In this document: positions 22,786-32,119 of the stretch, piece after piece
How positions within the stretch are numbered: position 1 is the stretch's first letter
Layout of the letters: every line of letters begins with the position of its first letter
Origin: Burkholderiales bacterium
GTDB taxonomy: Bacteria > Pseudomonadota > Gammaproteobacteria > Burkholderiales > Burkholderiaceae_D
Assembly: GCA_016177875.1 (NCBI GenBank)
Contig: JACOUL010000010.1
Location: forward strand, 53,102 to 117,101
DNA length: 64,000 nucleotides
Direction: 5' to 3'
The notes under the pieces: model-generated
Databases searched by the model: none
What the model saw: only the letters and a program-made list of their open reading frames with translations
Told to the model about the DNA's origin: nothing
Made by a program: the position numbers and the translations under genes

Positions 22786-23876
22786 CAAAGCGATAGATCG
22801 AAATCCAAAATATCGGCCATGCCTTCGCCTGCGGCGGACACACTGGCGAGATTGTCGGCGACGAAGCTGTCGATATCCTCCGTCGACACCATGCTCATGG
22901 ACTCGAGACGATAGCGCATGGCGCGAACCTTGGCAAAAGGTGTAAACAAGCCGAAGGTGAAGATGATGCCGAGTAGGTTGGTGACCATGATAAACGTCAT
23001 GCGTTTCCATTCCATGTCGCACTGGAACTGATGAGTGCCGAGTTTAGTGCCGTTCCAGACCACTCGTTGAATCATGGTAAGAAAGGTTGGAAACAGCATG
23101 AACATCCACAGATAAAAAACAATCACGCCGGCTGTAATTCCAATGGCGACGCCCTCTTTGGAGCCGATGCCAAAACCTGCCACAAGGCCGACGAGTATTG
23201 CGGCCGTGAGTCCGCCCAAAGCGAGTAAGAACATGATGCCGTACGCCACATAAAACTTTCCGGCACCCGCATGAAAAGAAAAATAGGTACTACCGTACCG
23301 GCTTTCCTCATGTTGAAATTGTTTGATTTGCTGGTGCACGAGGGGCACCAAAAAATATAGGGTGAAGGGCGCGGCAAGCGGCAACAAGAGAAAGACGGTA
23401 TACGCGCGCCCTAAACTACCGCGAAAGCCGAAGCGGATGCCGCGATAGCCGGAATTGAATAGCTTGAACTGCAGGCTCTTCCAGGCCAGCCATGGGCCTA
23501 CGCCAACAATGACCAGCAATAACACGAGCGCCGCAGGTACGCTGAAATGCAGCAGGGCGTTATACGCCCCCAGCATGCCAACCGCAATGATGCGGCCTTT
23601 TAAGATGGAGACCGGATTGCCGTGATATTCGAAGCTGGAGCCGGCCAGATGGGTGTTGTCGTAGAAGTAGCGCATTCTGCGTACCTTGGCCCAGGCGGAA
23701 TAAATGCCGAGTGTGAGAATTGTCAGTAAAAGGTTGACGATCCAAATGCGAAAATATTCGCTGCCGCTGCCCGTGAAAGTCAACCGTTCGGTACGAGGGG
23801 CCGGTTGTTCGGGGGCGAAGTTTTGTTCGTTTGAAAAACTTGGAAATGCGGATTCCGCAGCTGCCGCACTAGTCAT
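22785..23876 (-). CDS. DUF898 (YjgN-family) polytopic membrane protein
   Basis: A 363-residue protein with a cytoplasmic N-terminus and about six to eight membrane helices. Repeated DUF898 motifs are visible: YFRIWIVNLLLTILTLGIYSAWAKVR near the N-terminus, and the related TFGLFTPFAKVRAMRYRLE near the C-terminus. Function is not known for the family. It is coupled to the M48 peptidase and may be its partner or substrate. The 282 bp upstream, to the bactofilin gene, holds no other gene. Confidence 0.85.
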   Translation of the reverse strand: MTSAAAAESAFPSFSNEQNFAPEQPAPRTERLTFTGSGSEYFRIWIVNLLLTILTLGIYSAWAKVRRMRYFYDNTHLAGSSFEYHGNPVSILKGRIIAVGMLGAYNALLHFSVPAALVLLLVIVGVGPWLAWKSLQFKLFNSGYRGIRFGFRGSLGRAYTVFLLLPLAAPFTLYFLVPLVHQQIKQFQHEESRYGSTYFSFHAGAGKFYVAYGIMFLLALGGLTAAILVGLVAGFGIGSKEGVAIGITAGVIVFYLWMFMLFPTFLTMIQRVVWNGTKLGTHQFQCDMEWKRMTFIMVTNLLGIIFTFGLFTPFAKVRAMRYRLESMSMVSTEDIDSFVADNLASVSAAGEGMADILDFDLSL

Positions 23877-24158
23877 GAATTCTCCCTAATGTTTGTTTTT
23901 TAATTAACGAATGAGCGATGATTTTACGCTGCAGGATTAGCGAAGCGGCTTAAGCATCGAAAAATTTTTTAAAAAAATGGAACAGAACGGAACTTTATCA
24001 AGTTGCCATAGACCAATGCTGGTGTCCTTGATGAATTTGGGACACAAATGCGCCCCGGCGCGAGATTTTTTCCAACTTTGTCACGACATTGTCCGTAACG
24101 AAATGAAGAGCGACGCTTTTCATGGCGGCGTGCCTTGTCTTTTTTTACGGGAGATACC

Positions 24159-24716
24159 ATGCTTCGATCTGAAACGCTTTTTGGCAAGCGCGAAACCAAT
24201 ACGCCGACCCAGCCCTTTTCCGGCAACAGCCTCACGCAAAACAGCGCATCGAGCACTCCGAAGACATCTTCGCCGCTATCGAGCGGCATGCCTGCAGCAC
24301 TTGAGACACCCTCATCCACTTTTGCGAGCACTACTAACATGTCCAGCACTAACGAAACCGGCAGCAAATTGATTGTCGGCCCGAACATCAAACTCAAAGG
24401 CGTCGAGATCACCGATTGCGATACGCTTGTGGTCGAAGGCCGCGTCGAAGCCACCATGGATTCGCGTGTGATCCAGATCGCCGAACGCGGCGCCTTCAAG
24501 GGTTCGGCCGAGATCGATATCGCCGAGATTCGCGGCGAGTTCGATGGCGAGCTGACGGTTCGCCAAAAACTGGTGATTTATTCGACCGGCAAAGTGTCCG
24601 GCAAAATCCGCTACGGCAAAGTCGTTATCGAAGAAGGCGGTCAGTTGGCAGGCGACGTGCAAGTCGGCACCGCTGCCGCTGGTTCGCGCAATCTGTCGGT
24701 TGCAAAAGTCGGTTAA
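24159..24716 (+). CDS. Bactofilin (polymer-forming cytoskeletal protein)
   Basis: A 185-residue protein of the bactofilin/DUF583 family. A disordered Ser/Thr/Pro-rich N-terminus (about 1-70) precedes the right-handed beta-helix: KLIVGPNIKLKGVEITDCDTL, VEGRVEATMDSRVIQI, ERGAFKGSAEIDIAEI, GEFDGELTVRQKL and GKVSGKIRYGKVVIEEGG. Bactofilins form nucleotide-free filaments at the inner membrane and act in cell shape and polar localisation. I chose the ATG behind the GGGAG site; a longer frame has no better site. It stands alone, not next to an M23 peptidase as in some bacteria. Confidence 0.9.
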   Translation: MLRSETLFGKRETNTPTQPFSGNSLTQNSASSTPKTSSPLSSGMPAALETPSSTFASTTNMSSTNETGSKLIVGPNIKLKGVEITDCDTLVVEGRVEATMDSRVIQIAERGAFKGSAEIDIAEIRGEFDGELTVRQKLVIYSTGKVSGKIRYGKVVIEEGGQLAGDVQVGTAAAGSRNLSVAKVG

Positions 24717-24839
24717 TTCGGCGCGAAGATAATCAAACTGTTGTGACAAGACCGGCGCCTGGGGGCGCCGGCATGTCATTCGCTCCTGGCGATCCATCCC
24801 ATGCGACAATAGCGGAAAACGTGACATCCAGGTTTTCCC

Positions 24840-25709
24840 ATGACGCATCCGGAATATATTCTTACGCTCTCTTGTCCCGATCAGCGCGGCATCGTGCATC
24901 GGGTATCCGGCTTTCTGGCCGACCATAGCTGCAATATCATCGACTCCGCCCAATTCGGCGACGCGCAATCGAAATTATTTTTCATGCGCGTGCATTTTGC
25001 TTTGGAGGATACGGTTTTAGGCGACACGGCAATGCGCGCCAAGTTTGCCGAGGTTGCGGCAAAGATGAGCATGAATTGGCAGCTTCATGATGCGCACCGC
25101 AAACCGCGCATGCTGCTGATGGTGTCCAAGATCGGCCATTGCTTGAACGATCTGCTGTTTCGCTACAAGAGCGGTTTGCTGCATGTCGAGATTCCCGCGA
25201 TCGTTTCCAATCACACCGATTTCTATCAGCTCTCGGCCAGCTACAACATTCCTTTCCATCATTTGCCCTTGGCGGCCGGTGCATCGCCGGAGGCGAAGCG
25301 CACGCAGGAAGATCGCATTCTCGAGATCATTCGCAGCAATGAAATCGATCTCGTGGTGCTTGCTCGCTACATGCAAATACTATCGCCGGGGCTATGCCAA
25401 GCTTTAACCGGCAAGGCGATCAATATCCATCATTCCTTTCTACCCAGCTTCAAGGGCGCCAAGCCTTATTACCAGGCGCATGAGCGTGGCGTGAAGCTGA
25501 TCGGCGCAACCGCGCATTTTGTCACCGGCGATTTGGACGAAGGCCCGATCATCGAGCAGGATGTCGAGCGCGTCGATCATGCCATGGACCCGGATACGCT
25601 CACGTCGATCGGCCGCGACGTCGAATGTGTCGTGCTGGCGCGCGCGGTGAAATGGTTTGTCGAGCACCGCATTCTCTTGAATGGGCATAAGACGGTAGTC
25701 TTCAAATAA
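24840..25709 (+). CDS. purU: Formyltetrahydrofolate deformylase
   Basis: A 289-residue enzyme that hydrolyses 10-formyltetrahydrofolate to formate and tetrahydrofolate, balancing one-carbon and purine pools. Residues 1-85 are an ACT-like regulatory domain (LSCPDQRGIVHRVSGFLADH). The formyltransferase-type catalytic domain follows, with Asn/His in NIHHSFLPSFKGAKPY and the Asp in VTGDLDEGPIIEQ. Length matches E. coli PurU (280). It is probably monocistronic. Confidence 0.95.
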   Translation: MTHPEYILTLSCPDQRGIVHRVSGFLADHSCNIIDSAQFGDAQSKLFFMRVHFALEDTVLGDTAMRAKFAEVAAKMSMNWQLHDAHRKPRMLLMVSKIGHCLNDLLFRYKSGLLHVEIPAIVSNHTDFYQLSASYNIPFHHLPLAAGASPEAKRTQEDRILEIIRSNEIDLVVLARYMQILSPGLCQALTGKAINIHHSFLPSFKGAKPYYQAHERGVKLIGATAHFVTGDLDEGPIIEQDVERVDHAMDPDTLTSIGRDVECVVLARAVKWFVEHRILLNGHKTVVFK

Positions 25710-25901
25710 GAGCTTAGTTCTACATCCGGCCCTCTCGGAGGCGCCGTCTACGTTTTCTTGCTTGTGGCGTGAATAGCGCCCAATCTGCTATCCTCCCGCC
25801 ATTCGATTGACATGCATTTGGGCATGTTTTTCGACAACCGGCTTGGAATGACGGTCCGTTTGCAAAATTTATGCAAACGTTTTGAACCTGTTTCGCTTTT
25901 T

Positions 25902-26491
25902 ATGTCGACTCACTCAAAAGAAAAAGAAAACGAAATTGCCGTCGCGCTTCTGGCAAGAATTGCCAAAGAAGAAACAAAGGCAATGGAGGAGTTTTATCGG
26001 ACGTTCAGCCGAGTTGTATATGCGTTCGTCCTGCGGCGGCTGGAAAACACCGTAGAGGCAGAAGAGGTGGTTGTGGAGACGATGTACGAAATTTGGCGAA
26101 ATGCCGGATCGTTCGGCGGGCGTTCGGCGCCCCGCACGTGGCTGCTCGGTATCGCCCATCATAAGATGCTCGACAAGCTGCGCGCGCGCGGCGCGCGTCT
26201 ATCGAATCTGTCGACCAGGAAGAGCTGGAAAACGTCGTGTCGGAAGAACCCGGCGCGTTTGAACGGCTCATGCAGCTGCAGACTCGGGAACAGGTCCTTG
26301 AATGCATGAATGCGCTTCCTGCGGAGCAGCGCGAATGCATTCATCTGATGTTTTATGAAGATTTGTCGATCGCCGAGACCGCCGACATTCAGCAATGTTC
26401 GGAAAACACCGTCAAGACCCGCTTGTTCCATGCGCGCAGGAAGATGAAAATCAGCTTGGACCGGCAAACTCGTTGGCAGATGAAGGCATAA
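25902..26491 (+). pseudogene. ECF RNA polymerase sigma factor, reading frame broken by a CG-repeat slip
   Basis: Frame 1 encodes the sigma-70 region 2 part: MEEFYRTFSRVVYAFVLRRL, EAEEVVVETMYEIWRNAG, RTWLLGIAHHKMLDKLR. After the tract at 26181-26197 (alternating CG) it turns into nonsense. The correct continuation, ASIESVDQEELENVV and region 4 (LPAEQRECIHLMFYEDLSIAETA), lies in the frame reached by deleting two bases or adding one. Slippage of one CG unit explains the shift. It may be a true pseudogene, a phase-variable switch or a sequencing error. The intact anti-sigma and protease genes downstream argue the system is or was recently active. Confidence 0.75.
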
Positions 26492-26506
26492 CAGCCGGTG
26501 ACCATC

Positions 26507-27124
26507 ATGGATAAGAACTTATCAAGCCAACTGCCTTCGTATGTGAATAACACGCTCAGCGATGCCGAGCGCGCGAAGGTGGAAAGCCAGCTGCAACAAT
26601 CGCCGCAAGCCCGTGCCGAAGCGGCGTGGTTGGCCAGCGTGCGCGACCATATTCAAAGCACGCCTGACGAGCGCCTGCCTATGCCCGACGCGGGACTGGG
26701 CCTTTTGATGGCGCGGATCGAGGCGGAAAAGGCAGGCAAAGTTGTCGCCTTACCGCGTCCCCAGAAGCAGGCCGCATGGTGGTACAAGCCGGCATTTGCG
26801 GTAGCGGCGGCAGTGATGGTGGTGCAAGCCTTTGTGCTGCAGGCGACACTATTTCAAGGGCCTGGTGCCGAATCGATTCGTGCGTTGAGCGGCAATCGCG
26901 TGAGCGTGCAGCCCGGCGATATTCTGCAAATCAGTTTTAAAGAGAACGCTTCCGAGGCGCAAATCCGCAATATTCTGGCGGCGATTGACGGCGAAATTGT
27001 CGGCGGTCCCGGCGCTATCGGCGTGTATCAGGTGCGGGTCGGCAAGGGGCAGGGAAATGCCGTTCTGGCTATGTTGCAGCAGAAAAAAGGCATCGTCGAC
27101 TCGGTGAACCTGGCAAAGGATTGA
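26507..27124 (+). CDS. Membrane-bound anti-sigma factor with I9-like periplasmic domain
   Basis: A 205-residue protein. The N-terminal cytosolic part (about 1-80) has the PSYVNNTLSDAERAKVESQL helix typical of zinc-finger-less anti-sigma factors. One membrane helix (YKPAFAVAAAVMVVQAFVL) is followed by about 90 periplasmic residues: ILQISFKENASEAQIRNILA, GEIVGGPGAIGVYQVRV, AVLAMLQQKKGIVDSV. This last part resembles subtilisin-propeptide (I9) folds and the pro-region of the adjacent protease. The gene follows the sigma gene by 15 nt. A GTG three codons upstream is an alternative start. Confidence 0.78.
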   Translation: MDKNLSSQLPSYVNNTLSDAERAKVESQLQQSPQARAEAAWLASVRDHIQSTPDERLPMPDAGLGLLMARIEAEKAGKVVALPRPQKQAAWWYKPAFAVAAAVMVVQAFVLQATLFQGPGAESIRALSGNRVSVQPGDILQISFKENASEAQIRNILAAIDGEIVGGPGAIGVYQVRVGKGQGNAVLAMLQQKKGIVDSVNLAKD

Positions 27125-27143
27125 ACCGCTGCCGGAATATTCC

Positions 27144-29117
27144 ATGGCCCGTTTATTGTTTCTGTTTGTCCTGCTTGCCTGGAGTGGTTCCCTCCGGGCA
27201 GCCCCTCTCACTGTACTGCCCAATAATCAAATTACCGGACTGACATTGAGCGCGGCGACGGCTAGCGCCGGCAATACCGTACGCGTGACAGTCAGCGGTA
27301 TCGGCAATTGCGTGGCCCGTATCGACAGCGGCGGCGCAAAGAACCAAGGCGGGATAACTTACACCGACGTGCCGGGGCCATTCCCCAAATATGAATCGCT
27401 GGTCATCAACGGCGCCCCCGGAACATATATCATCCGTGCATCTCGTTCTTCCTCGCGCGACGCGGTATGTAACGGTGAGGCGTCGGCGACGCTTGTCGTC
27501 ATCGGCAACCCGCCGGCCTCGGCGGCGAATCGCACGAGTGCCGCTTCGTCGACAACGACCTCGACGACACGAACGCCGAGCAGCACGACCAGTACGACAT
27601 CCACCACGCTGGCACCGCGTACTGCGCCGACGGAGCGCACGGCCTCCACGGCCTCCACAGCTCCCCGCAGCACCGCGCCGGTCGATCCATGCAGTTTGTC
27701 GCCGCGCGAACAAGCGGCGATGGGTGTGACATGTTCAGGCGCCGCATCGGGCAGCGGGGGAAACAATTTGCGCCTATCGTCTACGTCCACGACTTCGCCG
27801 TCCACGAGTACAACGTCGGCATCGACTACCACTAGTACGTCGAGATTTTTTGTGACGTCCACCTCGACCTCGACTACAACCACGACTTTCCTCACGTCGC
27901 TATTGTTTACTACCACCAGCTCAAGCTCCACGTCGACCACATCAACGACATCGACAACTGCGCGAGTCACCGGTGAAACCGTGTCGAACGATGCGCCGGC
28001 CATCGATGCCGCAGCTGCCGCTTTACTGCAACGTTACGGCATCGAAGCGTTCGAGCCAGGGCAGCTGATTATTTTGTGGGATGACGCCGGTGAGGTCATG
28101 CAAGGCCTCGCCATCCTCGCGCGCGACTACGGATTGCGGCCGGCGGAGCGCATCGAATTAGGCAATCTGGGCGGAGACGTCGCGACTTTTCAATTGCCGA
28201 GCCAGGAGCAAGCGATTCAGCTGCGCATGGTATTGCGCAAAAAATATCCGGCATGGTACATAGACTTCCATGCGCGCTACATGCCTTTGGACGGGCCGCG
28301 CATTTACCTGCCGGCCAAGATCGACATGCCGCCGCAACCCGCGCAAGCATCGAATGTGCGTATCGGCATGCTCGACAGCGAAGTGGCGGCGATTCCTGCT
28401 TTGCGCAATGTCAGGCTGACGCAGCGTAGTTTCGTGCCGTCGGGTGAAATTCCTGCCGCTAAGGACCATGGTACGGCGGTTGCTGTGCTTATTGCCGGTC
28501 GCGACTCGGCGGCTAAGTTTCGTTCGCTGGCGGAAGGCGCACAGTTGTATGCCGGCGGCATCATGCGCGATCGTGCTGGGCTGAGAGTATCGAACACCGT
28601 CATGCTATTGCAGGGATTGGATTGGCTGGCCGGCAATAGCGTACGCGTGATCAACCTGAGCCTGGGCGGTCCCGGCGACGAGTTAATGGCGAGAGCCTTC
28701 GACAAGCTGCTGGCGCGAGGCGTTGTTGTTGTGGCGGCTGCCGGCAACAGCGGATCGAACGCACCGCCCAGTTATCCGGCGGCTTATCCCGGCGTCATTG
28801 CCGTGACTGCGGTCGATGCGCTTGATCGTATTTACCGTGATGCCAACCGCGGCAGTTACGTCGCGATCGCCGCGCCCGGCGTGGATGTTTGGGTGCCGGA
28901 CGGCGCCAATGGCCACTACGTCAGCGGCACTTCATTTGCCGCTGCAGTGGCGACTGGCGGCGTGGCTGCCATGCTTTCTTCCAATGCCGGCCTGCGAGGC
29001 GAAACGGTCAGGGATATACTCTGCCGCCACTCCCGTGATCTGGGTTCACCGGGGTCGGACGACGTGTTCGGCTGCGGGTTAATTCAGATCGGACACACCC
29101 TGCGCAGCATGAAGTAA
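27144..29117 (+). CDS. Subtilisin-like (S8) serine protease with Ser/Thr-rich linker
   Basis: A 657-residue exported protein. Signal peptide cut near LRAAP. Residues 25-115 form a beta-sandwich-like domain (cysteines in IGNCVARI and AVCNGE). A Ser/Thr-rich linker spans about 120-285, interrupted by a Cys-containing stretch. Residues 290-385 resemble a propeptide (GQLIILWDDAGEVMQGLA). The catalytic triad is Asp411 (IGMLDSEV), His442 (KDHGTAVAV) and Ser597 (SGTSFAAA), with an oxyanion Asn in AAAGNSGSN. The Asp motif DSE differs from the usual D-S/T-G. It follows the anti-sigma gene by 19 nt, so it is probably the regulated output or sensor of that system. Confidence 0.85.
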   Translation: MARLLFLFVLLAWSGSLRAAPLTVLPNNQITGLTLSAATASAGNTVRVTVSGIGNCVARIDSGGAKNQGGITYTDVPGPFPKYESLVINGAPGTYIIRASRSSSRDAVCNGEASATLVVIGNPPASAANRTSAASSTTTSTTRTPSSTTSTTSTTLAPRTAPTERTASTASTAPRSTAPVDPCSLSPREQAAMGVTCSGAASGSGGNNLRLSSTSTTSPSTSTTSASTTTSTSRFFVTSTSTSTTTTTFLTSLLFTTTSSSSTSTTSTTSTTARVTGETVSNDAPAIDAAAAALLQRYGIEAFEPGQLIILWDDAGEVMQGLAILARDYGLRPAERIELGNLGGDVATFQLPSQEQAIQLRMVLRKKYPAWYIDFHARYMPLDGPRIYLPAKIDMPPQPAQASNVRIGMLDSEVAAIPALRNVRLTQRSFVPSGEIPAAKDHGTAVAVLIAGRDSAAKFRSLAEGAQLYAGGIMRDRAGLRVSNTVMLLQGLDWLAGNSVRVINLSLGGPGDELMARAFDKLLARGVVVVAAAGNSGSNAPPSYPAAYPGVIAVTAVDALDRIYRDANRGSYVAIAAPGVDVWVPDGANGHYVSGTSFAAAVATGGVAAMLSSNAGLRGETVRDILCRHSRDLGSPGSDDVFGCGLIQIGHTLRSMK

Positions 29118-29120
29118 GTT

Positions 29121-30035
29121 TCAGTCGGTGGCGACTACTACAAAATTGATCATTTCCTGCGCGTTGTTTCTGAAGCTTAATGAAATCGTTCCATTGACAG
29201 GCTCGACTCTTTGACCCGCCGAATAAGAGTAGAGCCAGCGTTTGCCGCCGTCGGCGCTCATACCGGTCGGATAGTCGCTGCTATATTTACAGCGCAGGGC
29301 GCTGTTAGCCGCTGCTCTAAACATGATGTTGCGGGCAGCAGTCGCCGGAACCTTGATTTCCTTACCTGCATTCGATGACAGTGAAAATTTCGCGATCTGC
29401 GTTTCACCGGGATATGTCCTCAGCGTGAAATCGTCGGCAGGAGATTCTGGTTTGCCCGAAGCGTTCTTGCAAGCGGCGTCGCGCAGCTTATGCGCCTGCT
29501 GACCGATCTCCCCTGCGTTTTTCCATTCTTCGTCTGACCAGGACGACTTGTCGACTTTCCACATGCCGCCTTCTTTGACAAGCTCAATGGTTCCGTAATT
29601 CATTTTTTCACCGGAACTTCCCATTGCCGGAGCCATTCCTTTTACGCGTAGCGTGCCGGTATTGCCTGATGGAGAAATCACTTCATCAACGACCGCGATC
29701 GAGCGCGGTACCAAAGCTTTGGTAAGGGCAAGCGCTTTTTCACCCACTGGCTCGACCTTTATTCGCTGTCTTGAAGACATTGTGTCCAGAAACGTCTTCC
29801 AGCCATCGGCGCGCAAGCTTTGGAAATGCTTCATGTAAGCAGCGCCGAGTACGTCTGTTCCAGCACCGCTTTCAATATTCGTGGCAGATGACTTGGCCGG
29901 TTTGTTCGCTCTGGGCGACGTGGGGCAAGGTTCGTCGGTATAGGTGGTCTTTCCTTGCGCATCGATGCATTTGTTGACGGCGTGCACATCTGCGAGCGCG
30001 ATGATCATGGCGACTGCAAGTAGAAAGCTCTTCAT
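29121..30035 (-). CDS. Secreted DUF4124-domain protein
   Basis: A 304-residue exported protein with a signal peptide cut after VHA. The N-terminal DUF4124 motif NKCIDAQGKTTYTDEPCP has the paired cysteines of the family. The C-terminal 150 residues form a separate domain of unknown type (DDFTLRTYPGETQIAKFSLS and MINFVVVATD). The function of the family is not known. The gene converges on the S8 protease gene with a 3-bp gap and no clear terminator between. Confidence 0.75.
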   Translation of the reverse strand: MKSFLLAVAMIIALADVHAVNKCIDAQGKTTYTDEPCPTSPRANKPAKSSATNIESGAGTDVLGAAYMKHFQSLRADGWKTFLDTMSSRQRIKVEPVGEKALALTKALVPRSIAVVDEVISPSGNTGTLRVKGMAPAMGSSGEKMNYGTIELVKEGGMWKVDKSSWSDEEWKNAGEIGQQAHKLRDAACKNASGKPESPADDFTLRTYPGETQIAKFSLSSNAGKEIKVPATAARNIMFRAAANSALRCKYSSDYPTGMSADGGKRWLYSYSAGQRVEPVNGTISLSFRNNAQEMINFVVVATD

Positions 30036-30100
30036 GTTTTCCCTTTTTTGATTTGGTAGGTGCGGCAGAATTTATTTCTAATATTGAGCGCACCATCCCA

Positions 30101-30772
30101 TCATGCGAGCATTCTTTTGAACCAGGCGCTGATATCGTCAATCTCTTCCTCGCACACCGAATGCTGCATGAGATATTCATGCCATTCGATCTTGTAGCCG
30201 AGCGATTGCAGCAATTCGCGTGAGGCTTTTCCGCGTTGGAAGGGCACGACATTGTCTACGGTGCCATGCGCCATGAAGATAGGCGTGTCCTGATTCGCCG
30301 AGTGGCGTTCGGCGGCAAACTTATCCGCCAGCGGCAGATAGCCGGACAAGCAAAGCAAGCCGGCCAGTTTTTCCGAATGACGCAAACCTGTTTGCAAGGT
30401 CATCGCGCAGCCTTGCGAAAATCCAGCCAGCACAATCCGATTTGCGGGAATGCCGCGCGACTTTTCGCGAGCGATCAATTGCTCGATGGCTGCTTGCGAA
30501 ACGCGTAAGCCTTTTTCATCTTCGCGATTGGTGATTTCCGGCCCCATGATGTCGTACCAGGCACGCATGACATACCCATTGTTGAGCGTTACCGGCATCG
30601 TCGGCGCATGCGGGAAAACAAAGCGAATCGGCGGACATCCGGTGAGGTTCAGTTCGCGCACGATGGGCACGAAGTCATTGCCGTCCGCGCCCAGGCCATG
30701 CAGCCAGATGACTGACACGGTCGGATTGGGCGAGGTTTCGATCTGGATGGCGTCGAGTAAGGGAGTGCTCAT
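30101..30772 (-). CDS. Carboxylesterase / lysophospholipase (alpha/beta hydrolase)
   Basis: A 223-residue cytosolic hydrolase of the YpfH/EstB-type phospholipase-carboxylesterase family. The oxyanion HGLGADGNDF lies near residue 25, the nucleophile serine in VLAGFSQGCAMT near 115, the acid Asp near MAHGTVDNVVPF and the histidine in YLMQHSVCEEEI. It hydrolyses short acyl esters or thioesters. It is 35 nt downstream of mog on the same strand. Confidence 0.9.
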   Translation of the reverse strand: MSTPLLDAIQIETSPNPTVSVIWLHGLGADGNDFVPIVRELNLTGCPPIRFVFPHAPTMPVTLNNGYVMRAWYDIMGPEITNREDEKGLRVSQAAIEQLIAREKSRGIPANRIVLAGFSQGCAMTLQTGLRHSEKLAGLLCLSGYLPLADKFAAERHSANQDTPIFMAHGTVDNVVPFQRGKASRELLQSLGYKIEWHEYLMQHSVCEEEIDDISAWFKRMLA

Positions 30773-30807
30773 TTTTCTTGTCGCGGATGTTTAAGATTTG
30801 ATGCGAA

Positions 30808-31428
30808 TTAGGACTTGACCCGAATTGCCGATTTCGGCCGGAAGGCTTTGCATATCGCTTCATTGGTTTCGATATACGGCCCGCCGATCAAATCGATGCA
30901 ATAGGGAACGGCTGCAAAAATACCCGACACGATGGATTTGCCGTCTGCATCTTTCAAACCTTCCAGCGTTTCTTTAATCGATTTCGGCTGGCCAGGCAAA
31001 TTCATGATAAGTGCGGCATGATCTGCGGTTTCGCGGATGACCGCGACTTGGCGCGAGAGGATGGCGGTCGGAACGAACTGCAAGCTGATTTGGCGCATCT
31101 GTTCGCCGAAGCCGGGCATTTCCTTGGTCGCCACCGCCAAGCTTGCTTCGGGCGTGAGGTCGCGCCGTGCAGGACCGGTGCCGCCGGTGGTCAATACCAA
31201 GTCGCAGCCGACCTCATCGACCAGTTCGATCAAGGTTTTTTCAATGACGGCGCGCTCATCGGGAATCAAGCGGCTTTCCATTTTCCATGGACTGACGAGC
31301 GCTGCGCTGAACCAATCTTGTAAGGCAGGCAGGCCTTGATCTTGATAGACGCCGCTCGATGCGCGGTCCGAGATCGACACCAGACCGATCAAGAGCTCGT
31401 CCGGATTATTCCTGGTCGGTTTGCTCAT
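30808..31428 (-). CDS. mog: Molybdopterin adenylyltransferase Mog
   Basis: A 206-residue enzyme that adenylates molybdopterin, activating it for molybdate insertion in molybdenum cofactor synthesis. Motifs: LIGLVSISDRASSGVYQDQG, the MoCF signature DLVLTTGGTGPARRDLTPEA, and LIMNLPGQPKSIKETLEG. Its start overlaps the end of the darP gene by 23 bp, so they are coupled. No other molybdenum genes are in the window. Confidence 0.93.
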   Translation of the reverse strand: MSKPTRNNPDELLIGLVSISDRASSGVYQDQGLPALQDWFSAALVSPWKMESRLIPDERAVIEKTLIELVDEVGCDLVLTTGGTGPARRDLTPEASLAVATKEMPGFGEQMRQISLQFVPTAILSRQVAVIRETADHAALIMNLPGQPKSIKETLEGLKDADGKSIVSGIFAAVPYCIDLIGGPYIETNEAICKAFRPKSAIRVKS

Positions 31429-31996
31429 CCTGGTTTTCTTCGTGCGTTTGGTCGGAAGATTCTTGCAGCTGCTTCAAAATTTGAAAAATCTCGCGGTAAG
31501 CCTTGGGCGGTTTGTTCTCGGTTTGTTCCTTGCGGGCATTGCGGATCAAGCCGCGCAAGTGTTGGCCATCGAGCTCATGATGTTGCGCCAGCAATTCCGT
31601 GAGTGCTTTGTCGTCTGCCAGCAGCTTATCCCTTTGGCGTTCAAGTGCGTGCAATGCGGCGGCGCTTGATTTGGATGTGCCTTTCCAATTGTCGATTACC
31701 TTTTGAATCGCGTCGACTTCATGTTCTTCCAAGCTGCGCATCTTTTTGCCTACATATTGCAATTGGCGACGGCGGCCTTCATGGTCCTTGATTTGCTGGC
31801 ATTCGAGGATGGCGTCGCGCACGTCTTCCGGCATGGGTACGCTTTTGACGCGTTCGCGCGACTGGGCAATCAATTCTTCGCCCAGTTTTTGCAGGGCGGT
31901 CATCTCGCGCTTCAATTGAGATTTGGAAGGGCGCGTGTATTCCTGTTCGAATTCATTCGATTGGAAGCCGCACGAGCCGCGATTCGGATTTGGCAT
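31406..31996 (-). CDS. darP: Ribosome-associated protein DarP/YjgA (DUF615)
   Basis: A 196-residue charged, mostly helical protein of the YjgA/DUF615 family, which associates with the large ribosomal subunit during assembly. Recognisable segments are KSQLKREMTALQKLGEELI, RRRQLQYVGKKMR and RGLIRNARKEQTENKPPKAYR. The MPNPNRGSC start is favoured over a start 21 codons upstream that would reach into the pmbA leader. It faces pmbA divergently, with a 123-bp intergenic region. Confidence 0.9.
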   Translation of the reverse strand: MPNPNRGSCGFQSNEFEQEYTRPSKSQLKREMTALQKLGEELIAQSRERVKSVPMPEDVRDAILECQQIKDHEGRRRQLQYVGKKMRSLEEHEVDAIQKVIDNWKGTSKSSAAALHALERQRDKLLADDKALTELLAQHHELDGQHLRGLIRNARKEQTENKPPKAYREIFQILKQLQESSDQTHEENQDEQTDQE

Positions 31997-32119
31997 GGTT
32001 TGTTTATTGCTTAGATGGTTTTGTTCAACGACTGCTATCATAGCTCCTTTGTCGTTCATTGCGGGAGTGAGTTAAACCTAGCCATTCTCTCTCCTCAACC
32101 GATTTTATCTAGAAATTTT

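Noticed and set aside
27359..28003. Minus-strand ORF of 214 residues rich in Val and Asp
   Set aside because: Antisense shadow of the Ser/Thr-rich linker of the S8 protease.
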